Shown: positions 10,025-18,582, counted from the first letter of the stretch. The stretch is DNA of 37,356 nt from Bacteroidales bacterium (GCA_012519055.1 JAAYQU010000036.1:1-37356); one strand, 5' to 3'. Numbers and translations are program-made. Notes: a model not told the origin generated them from the sequence alone.

Positions 10025-10921
10025 ATGAAAAATAAACCTACTCTATTGATATTAGCTGGGGGATTAGCAAGTCGTTATGGTGCTATTAAACAAATGGAAT
10101 CAGTTGGACCATCAGGCGAATCAATTTTAGATTATTCTGTTTATGATGCCATAAGAGAAGGTTTTGGAAAAGTGGTATTTGTTGTAAACAAAACCATTGA
10201 AAATGATTTTAAAGAGAAATATGACAAGATTTTTGTAGGTAGAATTGATACAGAATATGTAATTCAAAGTCTTGACGATTTGCCTAAAGGTTTTCACAGC
10301 CCTTCTGATAGAGTAAAACCCTGGGGAACCGGACATGCTGTTAGGGCTGCTCGCAACGCAATCAACACCCCTTTTGTAGTTATTAATGCCGATGACTTTT
10401 ACGGAAGAGAATCATATGCTGCAATCAGCAAATTCATTGCAAACAACCATTCAAATTATGCAATGTACGCATATAAACTTGGTAACACTCTTTCAAAACA
10501 TGGTACAGTTAGTCGAGGTGTTTGTGAAGTGGAAAATGGTTTTCTCACAGAAATTAACGAAAATACATCCATTAGCAGGGTAAATGAGAGTACTATAAGA
10601 TCTGATCAAAATAGCTCATTATCAAATGAAACACTTGTATCAATGAACTTTTGGGTTTTTAGACCCGATGTTTTTCCAATTATTGAACAGTTATTCAGCG
10701 AGTTTATTAGCAAAAACCATAATAGCCTGACAGCTGAATTTTATATCCCATCGGTTGTCCAATACGTAATTGACAAAAATATACGTCCTATTTCAGTACT
10801 TTCTGGGAGTTCGCCATGGTTTGGAATGACCTATAAATCAGACAGAGACGAAACACGTAATTCAATTAGTAGTTTAATTCTGAAAGGGATTTATCCTCAA
10901 AGTCTTTGGAAAATCAATTAA
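10025..10921 (+). CDS. Sugar-phosphate nucleotidyltransferase-like protein
   Basis: A 298-residue GT-A-fold nucleotidyltransferase, the family that joins NTP to sugar phosphates. The N-terminus carries the signature LILAGGLASRYG followed by K at residue 22 (IKQMESVGPSGE), matching the G-G-x-x-x-R-x-K pattern that binds the nucleotide. A further conserved element is FVVINADDFYG (about residues 117-127), where the aspartates should bind metal. The rest is the usual variable C-terminal part, with SPWFGMTYKSDRDE near the end. The substrate cannot be assigned; in related Bacteroidota it is usually annotated only as nucleotidyltransferase. It may be read through from clpC or from its own promoter in the 99-base gap, which contains a small hairpin (cgcta/tagcg). 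A strong terminator follows. Confidence 0.85.
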   Translation: MKNKPTLLILAGGLASRYGAIKQMESVGPSGESILDYSVYDAIREGFGKVVFVVNKTIENDFKEKYDKIFVGRIDTEYVIQSLDDLPKGFHSPSDRVKPWGTGHAVRAARNAINTPFVVINADDFYGRESYAAISKFIANNHSNYAMYAYKLGNTLSKHGTVSRGVCEVENGFLTEINENTSISRVNESTIRSDQNSSLSNETLVSMNFWVFRPDVFPIIEQLFSEFISKNHNSLTAEFYIPSVVQYVIDKNIRPISVLSGSSPWFGMTYKSDRDETRNSISSLILKGIYPQSLWKIN

Positions 10922-10930
10922 AAATTATTA

Positions 10931-10957
10931 TAGAAACGTCATATTATGGCGTCTCTA
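10931..10957. repeat. Dispersed 25-base palindromic repeat, copy 1
   Basis: Bases 10932-10956 are an imperfect palindrome (stems agaaacg/cgtctct with a CATA/TATG inner arm). Its reverse complement matches 33537-33561 at 24 of 25 positions by eye. It sits between the nucleotidyltransferase stop codon and the terminator. Such a dispersed palindrome is REP-like. Confidence 0.7.
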
Positions 10958-10972
10958 TCCTACAAAAAAAAC

Positions 10973-11007
10973 AAAGCCACTTCACAATATTGTTTAGTGG
11001 CTTTTTT
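10973..11007. terminator. Rho-independent terminator, usable from both sides
   Basis: Inverted repeat aaagccact (10973-10981) and agtggcttt (10996-11004) followed on the plus strand by a T-run (11002-11007), and on the minus strand by a longer T-run corresponding to the A-tract at 10964-10971. It ends the nucleotidyltransferase transcript and, on the other strand, the tRNA-Arg transcript. Confidence 0.85.
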
Positions 11008-11008
11008 G

Positions 11009-11082
11009 TGACCTCGAAGGGACTCGAACCCCAAACCTTCTGATCCGTAGTCAGATGCTCTATCCAATTGAGCTACGAGGCC
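11009..11082 (-). tRNA. tRNA-Arg (anticodon ACG)
   Basis: Cloverleaf on the minus strand: acceptor GGCCTCG pairing with CGAGGTC (one G-T pair), discriminator A, D-arm GCTC/GAGC, anticodon stem TCTGA/TCAGA around loop CTACGGA (anticodon ACG, A34 expected to become inosine), and T-loop TTCGAGT. No encoded CCA. The outermost pair of the T-stem is a mismatch. It lies 64 bases past the GWxTD gene on the same strand. Confidence 0.95.
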
Positions 11083-11146
11083 ATTTGCGGATGCAAAAGT
11101 AGTAATAAATACTAATTTTGCAATAGAAAACTGTGTTTTTTCGCTT

Positions 11147-12598
11147 TTAATCTTGATAATCTCGTCTTAACTGATCGTACTCATCGTCAAATATATTTTT
11201 GTTCTCTTTGGTTATTAAATGGTTACCTTTTACAATATCAAACCAAGCTTGATTTAATATTTCGCCTGGCATATCGCTGTGTACTAATTCGTACTCACTT
11301 GTACCAAAGTCAACAAGACTAAACACGAATCTTCGATTGTTTTTATCATTAATTTTGTAAAAATGCCATATTTCATAGGGTTGGAAGAAAGCCATATTAC
11401 TTCTTTTAATTATCTGGTTTGGACTACCGTACTGTAGATAAACTCTTCCTCTGTCGCTCATATAACCTCTTTTAATTTGAGTTCCGTACAGTTTATCAAC
11501 CAACTCTACTTGTTTACGGTATATTTCCCACTCACTCTCGGGAGCAATAGAATTTCTTGTCTCCCAAAAATTTATGAAAAATTGCTGCATTATCTTTAAA
11601 TCTTTGGCTGAAAAATCGGTATCGATAAAGCTACGCTCTACGTTTCCGGCTATTGGATATAAACTTTTAATATGGGCTCCTAGTTCGTGTACAGTCGAAT
11701 ATTTTTCAACCCAAGAATCTTTAGTCTCAACATTTGCATAACTTGTTGGAGTATCCATTGGTTTATTGCTGCTACGTTGAAAAAAGTGTTTCTTTGTTAA
11801 TAAAACCTCGTTGTTTTTATCGCATACCTCAATTTCTAAATTATAATTCCCAGAAGGTAAATCAGAGATATTTACAGATTTTGTAAGAACAACAATAGGC
11901 GCCGCTTTTCTTCGATCAAGAGTAATTGTTTTTTCGAACATCCTGCGGCTCGGAACAGACGTAACGAAGTATCTGATTAAGAAATCGTTGCCTGCTCCTA
12001 CTTCTTTGTCAATATTGTATAGTTCGGAGTAAAACGTAATAGAATTCACACTGTTTGGATAAAAATTACTTACATAAGGTATTACATCATATCCGCTTTT
12101 GGTATATTTTGTAATTGTTTCAGTTGGTATAAATCTCTCAGCGGGCTCAATGCCACTAATGGCAGGCTCATTTCCCGAGATAGATATAGTTAATATATCT
12201 TTATAATCAAATGATAAGCTGTCAGGAGAGAAATTATCCTTAACTAATAGTTGAAAATTATAAGATCCTGCAGGTAGAGGTATTCTTTGCAGATCAATAA
12301 ACGCTCCGGGAAGACCAGCAAATGATGTATCAACCTCGGGGCTTGAAATATTATATTTTCTATACTCTTTAACGACATCGTCCGCTGTGAATATCATTGT
12401 TACTTCAACTGACGCTTGTAACTTATTGTTTGAGTTGATTTTATACGCAACCGAATTTGGTACAATTGCCATATATGTTTCGAGATATGTGCCTACAGTT
12501 GGCGCGTAAAATTGTGCATGATGGAAATATGCTTTTATTCCATAGCTTGATAATTGGAATAAAATTATTAAAATGGATAAAAGAAGTAATCTCTTCAT
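11147..12598 (-). CDS. GWxTD domain-containing secreted protein
   Basis: Exported protein of 483 residues belonging to the GWxTD family, which is frequent in Bacteroidota and of unknown biochemical role. The N-terminus (MKRLLLLSILIILFQLSS) is a signal peptide. The middle part is beta-rich and resembles the family's N-terminal immunoglobulin-like region (segments such as LPAGSYNFQLLVKDNFS and LPSGNYNLEIEVCDK). The C-terminal GWxTD region reads FFINFWETRNSIAPESEWE, then RGYMSDRGRVYLQYGSP: here the defining GWxTD is GYMSD, with Tyr for Trp and Ser for Thr, while the flanking DRGRVYLQYG is intact. The start ATG at 12598 is the first in frame and fits the signal peptide. It is the last protein gene of a minus-strand run with mtaB and the phosphatase (gap 99 bases). 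Confidence 0.85.
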   Translation of the reverse strand: MKRLLLLSILIILFQLSSYGIKAYFHHAQFYAPTVGTYLETYMAIVPNSVAYKINSNNKLQASVEVTMIFTADDVVKEYRKYNISSPEVDTSFAGLPGAFIDLQRIPLPAGSYNFQLLVKDNFSPDSLSFDYKDILTISISGNEPAISGIEPAERFIPTETITKYTKSGYDVIPYVSNFYPNSVNSITFYSELYNIDKEVGAGNDFLIRYFVTSVPSRRMFEKTITLDRRKAAPIVVLTKSVNISDLPSGNYNLEIEVCDKNNEVLLTKKHFFQRSSNKPMDTPTSYANVETKDSWVEKYSTVHELGAHIKSLYPIAGNVERSFIDTDFSAKDLKIMQQFFINFWETRNSIAPESEWEIYRKQVELVDKLYGTQIKRGYMSDRGRVYLQYGSPNQIIKRSNMAFFQPYEIWHFYKINDKNNRRFVFSLVDFGTSEYELVHSDMPGEILNQAWFDIVKGNHLITKENKNIFDDEYDQLRRDYQD

Positions 12599-12697
12599 AA
12601 TGCTTTGTTTTTTCTGTTTTAAGTATTAAATAACCTTATGCTGAGCAAAAATAGATATTTATAATTTAGTTTTACTAATTATCCGTTGTTATATGAT

Positions 12698-13501
12698 TTA
12701 TTTTACGTCAGGCGACATATATTTCATGGTATATGATAATAATTCTTCAAATATATTGGCATTTGTTGCTAATATTTCCTGACCGTAAATATAGTTATTT
12801 CCACCCGAAAAATCAGAAATCTTCCCTCCTGCTCGTTCTATGATAAACGCTCCTGCTGCAACATCCCAAGGGCTTAGGCTATACTCAAAAAAACCTTCAA
12901 ATCTACCACATGCAACATAAGCTAAATCGGTTGCAGCACTCCCCAGTCGTCGCAAACCATGACTTACATGCATAAACTCTTTCATAAGATTCATGTATTG
13001 CTCCATTCTGTCGTAATCGTAGTATGGGAAACCTGTGGCTAACAGCGAATCTTTTACATGTTTGATTTTCGATACGCTAATTTGCTTATTATTCATGTAC
13101 GCCTTGTCGTTTTTTGAGGCATAAAAAACCTCGTTAAGACCAACTTCGTGAATAACACCTAATACAGGCTTATTATTATGCATTAGAGCGATGCTAATTG
13201 CTACTGGGTATAATGAGTGTATATAATTCGTTGTGCCGTCTAATGGGTCTATTATCCATAAAAATTCGCTGTTTTTATTGCTTTCACCGCTCTCTTCAGC
13301 AAGAAAGCCAGAATTTGGAACAATTTTACTTAATGATTCAAGCAAAAGATGCTCCGCATTTTTATCAACATGTGTTACAAAACTGTTATGCGATTTGACT
13401 TCAAATACCTCATTGCTAAACTTATTTCGCTCATTTTTAATGTAGTTAGCAGTTTTATCTGTTATTGCAAGAGTTTGTTTTAAAATATCGTTATAATTCA
13501 T
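12698..13501 (-). CDS. Inositol monophosphatase family protein (SuhB-like)
   Basis: Cytoplasmic Mg2+-dependent, Li+-sensitive-type sugar/inositol phosphatase of 267 residues, the usual length. Motif 1 is WIIDPLDGTTNYIH at residues 82-95, with metal ligands D85 and D88; upstream GFLAEES supplies E69/E70. Motif 2 is SPWDVAAGAFIIERAGG (about residues 212-228), with the third metal-ligand Asp. The true substrate is not fixed by the sequence: the family includes inositol-1-phosphatases, fructose-1,6-bisphosphatases of archaeal type, histidinol phosphatases and the CysQ branch. The two motifs favour the IMPase/SuhB branch. It lies 69 bases after mtaB on the same strand. Confidence 0.93.
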   Translation of the reverse strand: MNYNDILKQTLAITDKTANYIKNERNKFSNEVFEVKSHNSFVTHVDKNAEHLLLESLSKIVPNSGFLAEESGESNKNSEFLWIIDPLDGTTNYIHSLYPVAISIALMHNNKPVLGVIHEVGLNEVFYASKNDKAYMNNKQISVSKIKHVKDSLLATGFPYYDYDRMEQYMNLMKEFMHVSHGLRRLGSAATDLAYVACGRFEGFFEYSLSPWDVAAGAFIIERAGGKISDFSGGNNYIYGQEILATNANIFEELLSYTMKYMSPDVK

Positions 13502-13570
13502 TTTTTGATGATTTTAGACACAAAACTAATAGTAAACTGAAGATTACAGGCAAAATAACTCTTTTTATTA

Positions 13571-14863
13571 TCAACAATTAACAACTTGCCCGATAAAATG
13601 TTGTTTATCAGTATCGTATTTTATAAGCTTTACAGGCAATATTTCATTGATATAGTTTTCGTTATATGGAACAACAACCTTTAAGTAATTATCCGTAAAA
13701 CCCTCAATCATAGTTCTTTTCTTACCTTTTTCAAACAAAACATTTCGCACTTTCGATTCAAACTGCTTGCAAAAAACATAGTTGTATCTCTTTGCTTTTT
13801 CATGCAGTATTGAGCTTCTATCTCTTCTAATATATTTTGGAACCTGTTGCATCTTTATTGCCGCAGTATCTTGACGTTCAGAGTATGTGAATATATGTAA
13901 TTCAGATGGTGCAAATGAGTCAATAAATTCAATTGTTTGTTGAAAGTCTTGTTCTGTCTCTTCAGGAACTCCAACAATAATATCTATAGCTATATATGCA
14001 TCTGGTATTAAATTTCTTATAGTATCTATTTTTTCTTTAAAAAGTTGCGTATCATACCTACGTCTCATTGATTTTAACAGCTTGTCCACACCACACTGTA
14101 ACGGTATATGAAAATGAGGCATTATAATATTACTCTCTGCAGCTAATTCAATTATTCTATCCTCAAGTAAATTTGGCTCTATTGAAGATAGTCTAAGCCT
14201 TTGCAGTCCTTTTACATCATGGAATGCTTTCAACAAATCGTAGAATGTTTCGCCATTTTTTCTACCAAAATCGCCTATATTAACTCCGGTAAGAACAATT
14301 TCTTTAACACCTTTATTTACAATGATATTAGCCTCTTTAATTACACTTTTAATTGAATTACTACGGCTTAATCCTCGAGCTTTAGGTATTGTGCAGTAAC
14401 TACAAAAATAGTCACATCCATCTTGAATTTTCAGAAATGTTCTTGTTCTATCATCAAACGACCATGCTGTTTGAAAACAGTTTAGTTCATTGTAGTCACA
14501 TCTACTTAAAGCTGTTGTGTTGTTTTCCACATACTCAAGAACCTTATGTTTATCATTATTACTCAACACAATATCAACCCCATTAATTGCCATTATTTGC
14601 TCTGGTTTTAGTTGTGCAAAACATCCGACTACTACAATCTTAGCTTCGGGATTTTGCTTAATAGCTTTGTTTATTACGTATTTACATTTTTTTTCAGCTA
14701 TTTCTGTAACGCTACATGTGTTGATAACGTAAATATCAGCTTTTTCGTTAAAATTCACTTTTATATAACCCGCATCAACAAAAGATCTTGCTATTGTCGA
14801 TGTCTCTGAAAAATTCAGTTTACAACCAAGCGTATTAAAAGCTACTCTTTTATAGGTTTGCAT
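13571..14863 (-). CDS. mtaB: tRNA t6A37 methylthiotransferase MtaB
   Basis: Radical-SAM methylthiotransferase converting t6A37 to ms2t6A37 in tRNAs that read ANN codons. The protein has 430 residues. N-terminal UPF0004 domain: cysteines C14 (NTLGCKLN), C50 (NTCSV) and C81 (VVGCFAQ) to hold the auxiliary iron-sulphur cluster. Radical-SAM core: CDYFCSYC with C150, C154 and C157, followed by TIPKARG. A C-terminal TRAM-like region ends with IGQVVNC. The TLGCKLN start and the NTCSVTEIAEKKC segment fit MtaB (YqeV) rather than MiaB or RimO; RimO acts on ribosomal protein S12 and typically starts with SLGCxKN. The upstream neighbour is divergent, so this is the first gene of its transcription unit. 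Confidence 0.92.
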   Translation of the reverse strand: MQTYKRVAFNTLGCKLNFSETSTIARSFVDAGYIKVNFNEKADIYVINTCSVTEIAEKKCKYVINKAIKQNPEAKIVVVGCFAQLKPEQIMAINGVDIVLSNNDKHKVLEYVENNTTALSRCDYNELNCFQTAWSFDDRTRTFLKIQDGCDYFCSYCTIPKARGLSRSNSIKSVIKEANIIVNKGVKEIVLTGVNIGDFGRKNGETFYDLLKAFHDVKGLQRLRLSSIEPNLLEDRIIELAAESNIIMPHFHIPLQCGVDKLLKSMRRRYDTQLFKEKIDTIRNLIPDAYIAIDIIVGVPEETEQDFQQTIEFIDSFAPSELHIFTYSERQDTAAIKMQQVPKYIRRDRSSILHEKAKRYNYVFCKQFESKVRNVLFEKGKKRTMIEGFTDNYLKVVVPYNENYINEILPVKLIKYDTDKQHFIGQVVNC

Positions 14864-14977
14864 TTTATTATTTTTATAAAACTATATAAACTGGTTAATT
14901 AGTATGTGTTGTAGCTTTGAATTATAAGCGAGTGAAAATTAAAACTACAAAATTACCATAATTCACATAAAAATGCA

Positions 14978-14985
14978 TATTTTTG
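14978..14985 (+). promoter_or_regulatory. Candidate -7 element for the RRM protein gene
   Basis: TATTTTTG fits TAnnTTTG and lies 70 bases before the ATG at 15056, implying a 5' leader of about 63 bases. No good TTTG was seen at -33. Confidence 0.3.
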
Positions 14986-15055
14986 TATAGTTGTTAATCA
15001 GTTAAATTACTGAATAGAATAACAAGGGAATATTAATATTTTCAAAATTACTTTT

Positions 15056-15355
15056 ATGAATATTTTTGTAGCTAACCTTAATCCAAAGACTACTGGAGAA
15101 GATCTCAACAAATTGTTTAGCAATTATGGCACAGTGGCTTCTGCAAAAGTTATTTTTGACAGAGAGACAGGCAATTCAAAGCGATATGGTTTTGTGGAAA
15201 TGCCTGATGAAAACGAGGCTAAAAAAGCTATTGAGGCTTTAAACGAATCTGAATTAGAAAACAACAAAATTGTTGTTAGAGAGTCAGTTCCTGGTCCTCC
15301 AAAACCCAAAACAAAGCGCCCATTTGATCCAAATAGACGAACTGAAAAACAGTAG
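15056..15355 (+). CDS. Small RNA-binding protein with one RRM domain
   Basis: Single RNA recognition motif of 99 residues, a type common in Bacteroidota and Cyanobacteria and likely to bind single-stranded RNA in the cytoplasm. RNP2 is IFVANL (residues 3-8). RNP1 is KRYGFVEM (42-49), where the usual first Gly is Arg43 but the aromatic pair Y44 and F46 is present. The alpha1 region EDLNKLFSNYG and alpha2 region NEAKKAIEALN fit the fold. The last 25 residues are a basic, proline-rich tail (PGPPKPKTKRPFDPNRR), typical of the bacterial versions and probably disordered. No Shine-Dalgarno sequence is seen. Individual targets are unknown. Confidence 0.93.
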   Translation: MNIFVANLNPKTTGEDLNKLFSNYGTVASAKVIFDRETGNSKRYGFVEMPDENEAKKAIEALNESELENNKIVVRESVPGPPKPKTKRPFDPNRRTEKQ

Positions 15356-15563
15356 TTTTTGAATAACTGCTATGTGCTTTGTTTGTTCAAATGCGAGTGA
15401 GCCGTTGAGAAATACAGCTCCCGTCTCTGCGTTCACATTTTTCAAATTCAGCCATTTTACGATTAATATATTTAAAGATCAAATAAATTAGCAGCTCAAA
15501 TTTTGTTGATAATTCCTCAAACATCTCTTTGCAATAATCGACAACAAAGAACGAAACAGCAAA

Positions 15564-16979
15564 ATGAGAATTATAAAGGAAATAATAAAGGATATTAGGT
15601 TTTGGATACTACTCCTTTTTATAGTAAGATTGATTGGAATTTCAAATCCACCACTGGAAGTAGGACACAATTGGAGACAAACCACAGTGACAATGGTTTC
15701 AAGAAACTTTCTTGAAATCGATAATAATATACTTTACCCTCGAATTGATATTGCTGGGGAAAAAACAGGTATAACTGGGATGGAGTTTCCATTACTTAAT
15801 TACACGATTTACATTGTGTCTAAAGTTTTTGGCTATCAACATTGGTTTGGCAGATTAATTAATTTACTAATCTCTAGTTTCGGACTATGGTTTTTCTACA
15901 GATTAATCCGTAAATATTTTACGGAACAAGTTGCCTTTTTTTCAACAATAATCCTGGCAGTTTCGATATGGTTTCAGTTTTCGAGAAAAATTATGCCCGA
16001 TACTTTTTCTATGTCAATGATCATAGCAAGTATCTATTTTGGAAGCAATTATTTGGACAGTACTATACGAAAGTATAGTTTAATGCAATTAACAATTTAC
16101 ACAATCTTAATGTCGTTAGGGATATTATCAAAACTACCTTCAGGGTTCTTGCTTGTGGTTTTTTTAATATTTTTTTTCGATAAAACTATTCCAATAAAAA
16201 GAAAAATAATTTTCTCTATTTTTTCATTAATTGGAATATTACCACCTGTTATTTGGTATTATCATTGGGTTCCGTACCTTGTTGATCAGTACGAGTTTTG
16301 GCACTTTTTTATGGGAAAAAGTTTTGCACAAGGATTTAGAGAAATAGTACAGAATTTGAATGAAACCCTTAGTAAATTTTACGATACTGCATTAAAGTTT
16401 ATCGGATTTGGTGTTTTTACATATGGATTGGTGTACTCATTTGTAAAGAAAGATTTAAAAATTTGTATTTTGTTTGTTTTAACATTTATCAGTTTTTCCG
16501 TTATAATATTTAAAGCAGGGTTCACATTCTCACACCATAATTACTACATTATTCCTTTTGTACCGATAATGGCTCTTATAGCAGGATATGGTTTATCTAA
16601 AATTAAACACTCTAAAGTTGCTGTAATAATACTTATTGCGATATCTATTGAAGGTATTGCCAATCAACTATATGATTTTAGAATTAAAGAGCATGACAAG
16701 AAGATTGTCAATCTTGAAAAAGATCTTGATAGCGTTTCCCATAGAGATGATTTGATTTTAATTAACAGTGGTAACTTCCCCACTCCAATGTATTTTGCCC
16801 ACAGAAAAGGATGGGTTGTTACAAACGAACAAATTGAAGATGGAAACTATATCAAATCACTAAAAATTAAGGGGTTAAAGTATATTGTTATTTTGAAAAG
16901 AAGCTTTGGTTCCGAAATTTTATTAACTCAATATAAAAAGGTTTTAGAAAATGATGATTATTGCATATATGAGTTATAA
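15564..16979 (+). CDS. ArnT/PMT-like (GT39-type) membrane glycosyltransferase
   Basis: Polytopic inner-membrane protein of 471 residues with about 10-12 hydrophobic segments, of the GT-C superfamily that moves sugars from polyprenyl phosphates to acceptors on the outer face of the membrane. Supporting features: an early membrane segment followed by a periplasmic loop with GHNWRQTTVTMVSRNF (about residues 33-48), then MEFPLLNYTIYIV and a segment HWFGRLINLL, the order seen in PMT_2 (dolichyl-phosphate-mannose-mannosyltransferase-like) proteins. A second conserved patch is SRKIMPDTFSMSM (about 144-156). The C-terminal 90 residues are soluble and poorly conserved, with a Rossmann-like run (DDLILINSG). 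The acceptor could be lipid A, a surface polysaccharide or protein; no neighbouring pathway genes narrow it. It is separated from the RRM gene by 208 bases. Confidence 0.82.
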   Translation: MRIIKEIIKDIRFWILLLFIVRLIGISNPPLEVGHNWRQTTVTMVSRNFLEIDNNILYPRIDIAGEKTGITGMEFPLLNYTIYIVSKVFGYQHWFGRLINLLISSFGLWFFYRLIRKYFTEQVAFFSTIILAVSIWFQFSRKIMPDTFSMSMIIASIYFGSNYLDSTIRKYSLMQLTIYTILMSLGILSKLPSGFLLVVFLIFFFDKTIPIKRKIIFSIFSLIGILPPVIWYYHWVPYLVDQYEFWHFFMGKSFAQGFREIVQNLNETLSKFYDTALKFIGFGVFTYGLVYSFVKKDLKICILFVLTFISFSVIIFKAGFTFSHHNYYIIPFVPIMALIAGYGLSKIKHSKVAVIILIAISIEGIANQLYDFRIKEHDKKIVNLEKDLDSVSHRDDLILINSGNFPTPMYFAHRKGWVVTNEQIEDGNYIKSLKIKGLKYIVILKRSFGSEILLTQYKKVLENDDYCIYEL

Positions 16980-17003
16980 ACCATTGATAAAAGTGTTCTA
17001 AAG

Positions 17004-17035
17004 TACTAATTGTTGTTAACAACTTACAATTAGTA
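17004..17035. terminator. Inverted repeat between convergent genes, possible terminator
   Basis: Perfect 10-base arms tactaattgt (17004-17013) and acaattagta (17026-17035) with a 12-base loop, between the ends of the glycosyltransferase (+) and dapA (-). The arms are AT-rich and no U-run follows, so this is a weak call. Confidence 0.4.
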
Positions 17036-17120
17036 ACATATTTAGAATCCACTTTTTAAAGACCTATAGTTGAAGTAATAGTTAAAGTTTTAATTAAAAA
17101 TTATTTCTGTCGTTTTCTTT

Positions 17121-18014
17121 CTAAAAACCAGTATTCTTCAAGGAATCTATAAGGGCATTAATCTTTTGTGCAGTTGGTTTTGAAACAGGTGCAAGTGGAC
17201 TTCTTAATATATTGTTAATCAGCCCCATGTTAGACATTGCTTGTTTAATTCCGGAAGGATTGCCGTCTTCAAAAATCGCCATTATCAACGGTAACAGTTT
17301 ATAATGAATGGTTTTTGCATCTTCAAATTTTCCATCTAAAAGATTGTGAACCATATCGGCAAACTGTTTTGGATATGCATTCCCAATTACAGATATAACA
17401 CCGTTTGCTCCTGCAGCAATAAGCGGATATGCAATTGCATCATCACCTGATATTACCTGAAAGCCTTTAGGACGCTGTCTTATTATCTCCATTATTTGTG
17501 TCATTATGCCAGAAGCCTCTTTTATAGCCACAATATTTTTAAAGTTGTTAGCCAATTCGAGCGTAGTTGCAGGCAATAGATTTACTGAAGTTCTACCAGG
17601 CACATTGTACAGTATAACAGGCTTATCTGTTGATTGAGCTATTTGTTTATAGTGTTCATAAAGGCCTTTTTGTGAAGGCTTATTGTAATAAGGTGTAACA
17701 GACAGAATACCCCATATTTCTTTGGGCATGCTTTTTATATCGTCAATAACTGTTTTGGTGTTATAGCCTCCTGCTCCTACTATAACGGGTTTTCGGTTAT
17801 CATTTATTTCCAAAATTAGATTTATTACAGCCTGTTTCTCCTCTTTAGATAAGGTGGGTGTTTCGCTCGTGGTTCCAAACGCTACCAAATAATCGATACC
17901 GGAATTTATTTGATTGTCAATATGTGCTGAAAGTGATTTAAAATCAATACTTCCATCCTTTCTAAAGGGTGTTATTAGTGCAGTGCCTATACCAAAGTTA
18001 TTTAAGAATGCCAT
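17121..18014 (-). CDS. dapA: 4-hydroxy-tetrahydrodipicolinate synthase
   Basis: Condenses pyruvate with aspartate semialdehyde, the first committed step of the lysine/meso-diaminopimelate pathway that also feeds peptidoglycan. The protein has 297 residues, standard for this TIM-barrel aldolase. Key residues: T48-T49 in GTTSETPTL, Y110 in TPYYNKPSQ, Y136 in YNVPGRTSVNL with R141, and the Schiff-base lysine K165 in AIKEASG; GDDAIAYP is also present. Arg141 supports DapA over the N-acetylneuraminate-lyase and other branches. An unusually good Shine-Dalgarno sequence precedes the ATG. The gene is third in a minus-strand run secA - small protein - dapA, with a 27-base gap to the previous gene. Confidence 0.95.
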   Translation of the reverse strand: MAFLNNFGIGTALITPFRKDGSIDFKSLSAHIDNQINSGIDYLVAFGTTSETPTLSKEEKQAVINLILEINDNRKPVIVGAGGYNTKTVIDDIKSMPKEIWGILSVTPYYNKPSQKGLYEHYKQIAQSTDKPVILYNVPGRTSVNLLPATTLELANNFKNIVAIKEASGIMTQIMEIIRQRPKGFQVISGDDAIAYPLIAAGANGVISVIGNAYPKQFADMVHNLLDGKFEDAKTIHYKLLPLIMAIFEDGNPSGIKQAMSNMGLINNILRSPLAPVSKPTAQKINALIDSLKNTGF

Positions 18015-18021
18015 CTCTATG

Positions 18022-18027
18022 CCTCCT
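18022..18027 (-). promoter_or_regulatory. Strong Shine-Dalgarno sequence of dapA
   Basis: On the minus strand AGGAGG lies 7 bases before the dapA ATG at 18014. It stands out because the other genes here lack such a site, and it fixes the start codon. Confidence 0.75.
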
Positions 18028-18041
18028 ATTAAAGTAATAGT

Positions 18042-18581
18042 TTATTTAGTTTTGATAATATCAAGATAGTGAATCAGTTGTTGTAAATATTCATTGTAAT
18101 TATTTTTTGTTGATTCGATAAGTAAAGTTGCCCATTTATTATTCTCACTGAACGGCGCTACTATTGTTTTAGCTTTACTTAGCGTAGCAATCCATTGAGA
18201 GTGAAAACTGTTGTCAAAATCGACAACAACCATTAAATCCGCCTGTTTTGAAATAAAGTTGGTATAAACCTCTTCTTTTGGCTTTCCATACCAATTAAGT
18301 TGTTTACGACAAAAATATTTTATCCCTTTTCTGTTTTGAAAACCTGGAGCCATTTTTTTTGCATCAACATAAATCAATACTTCAACAGATTTGCCTTCAT
18401 CCAACAGGAAGTGGACAAATTTCGATACGATATCGGCTTGCGTATCATCTATTCTGTTGAAGAGTATTTGTACTTGATTAACGTCTTTATAGTTAATAAA
18501 ACCACGCTCAATGGGCTTTTTCAGAGCCTTTTTGAGCGACATCTCTCTAAATTTCTTTTTTATTGTTTTTAAGGCACTCAC
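18042..18581 (-). CDS. Conserved small protein of unknown function (DUF6913-like)
   Basis: A 179-residue cytoplasmic protein with no signal peptide or membrane segment. The first 30 residues are strongly basic (KTIKKKFREMSLKKALKKP). The core has beta strands alternating with helices: VQILFNRIDD, VEVLIYVDA, ADLMVVVDF and KTIVAPF, suggesting an alpha/beta fold. I recall a family of this size and style in Bacteroidota (labelled DUF6913), but the match is from memory and no catalytic motif is visible. The start is a GTG at 18581, separated by one base from the secA TAG stop; an internal ATG at 18541 (MSLKKALKKP) is the alternative. The tight spacing suggests translational coupling to secA. Confidence 0.75.
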   Translation of the reverse strand: MSALKTIKKKFREMSLKKALKKPIERGFINYKDVNQVQILFNRIDDTQADIVSKFVHFLLDEGKSVEVLIYVDAKKMAPGFQNRKGIKYFCRKQLNWYGKPKEEVYTNFISKQADLMVVVDFDNSFHSQWIATLSKAKTIVAPFSENNKWATLLIESTKNNYNEYLQQLIHYLDIIKTK

Positions 18582-18582
18582 A

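Noticed and set aside
10931-11007. Insertion sequence end near tRNA-Arg
   Set aside because: Only a short palindrome and a terminator are present; there is no transposase, no target duplication and no attachment-site duplication of the tRNA.
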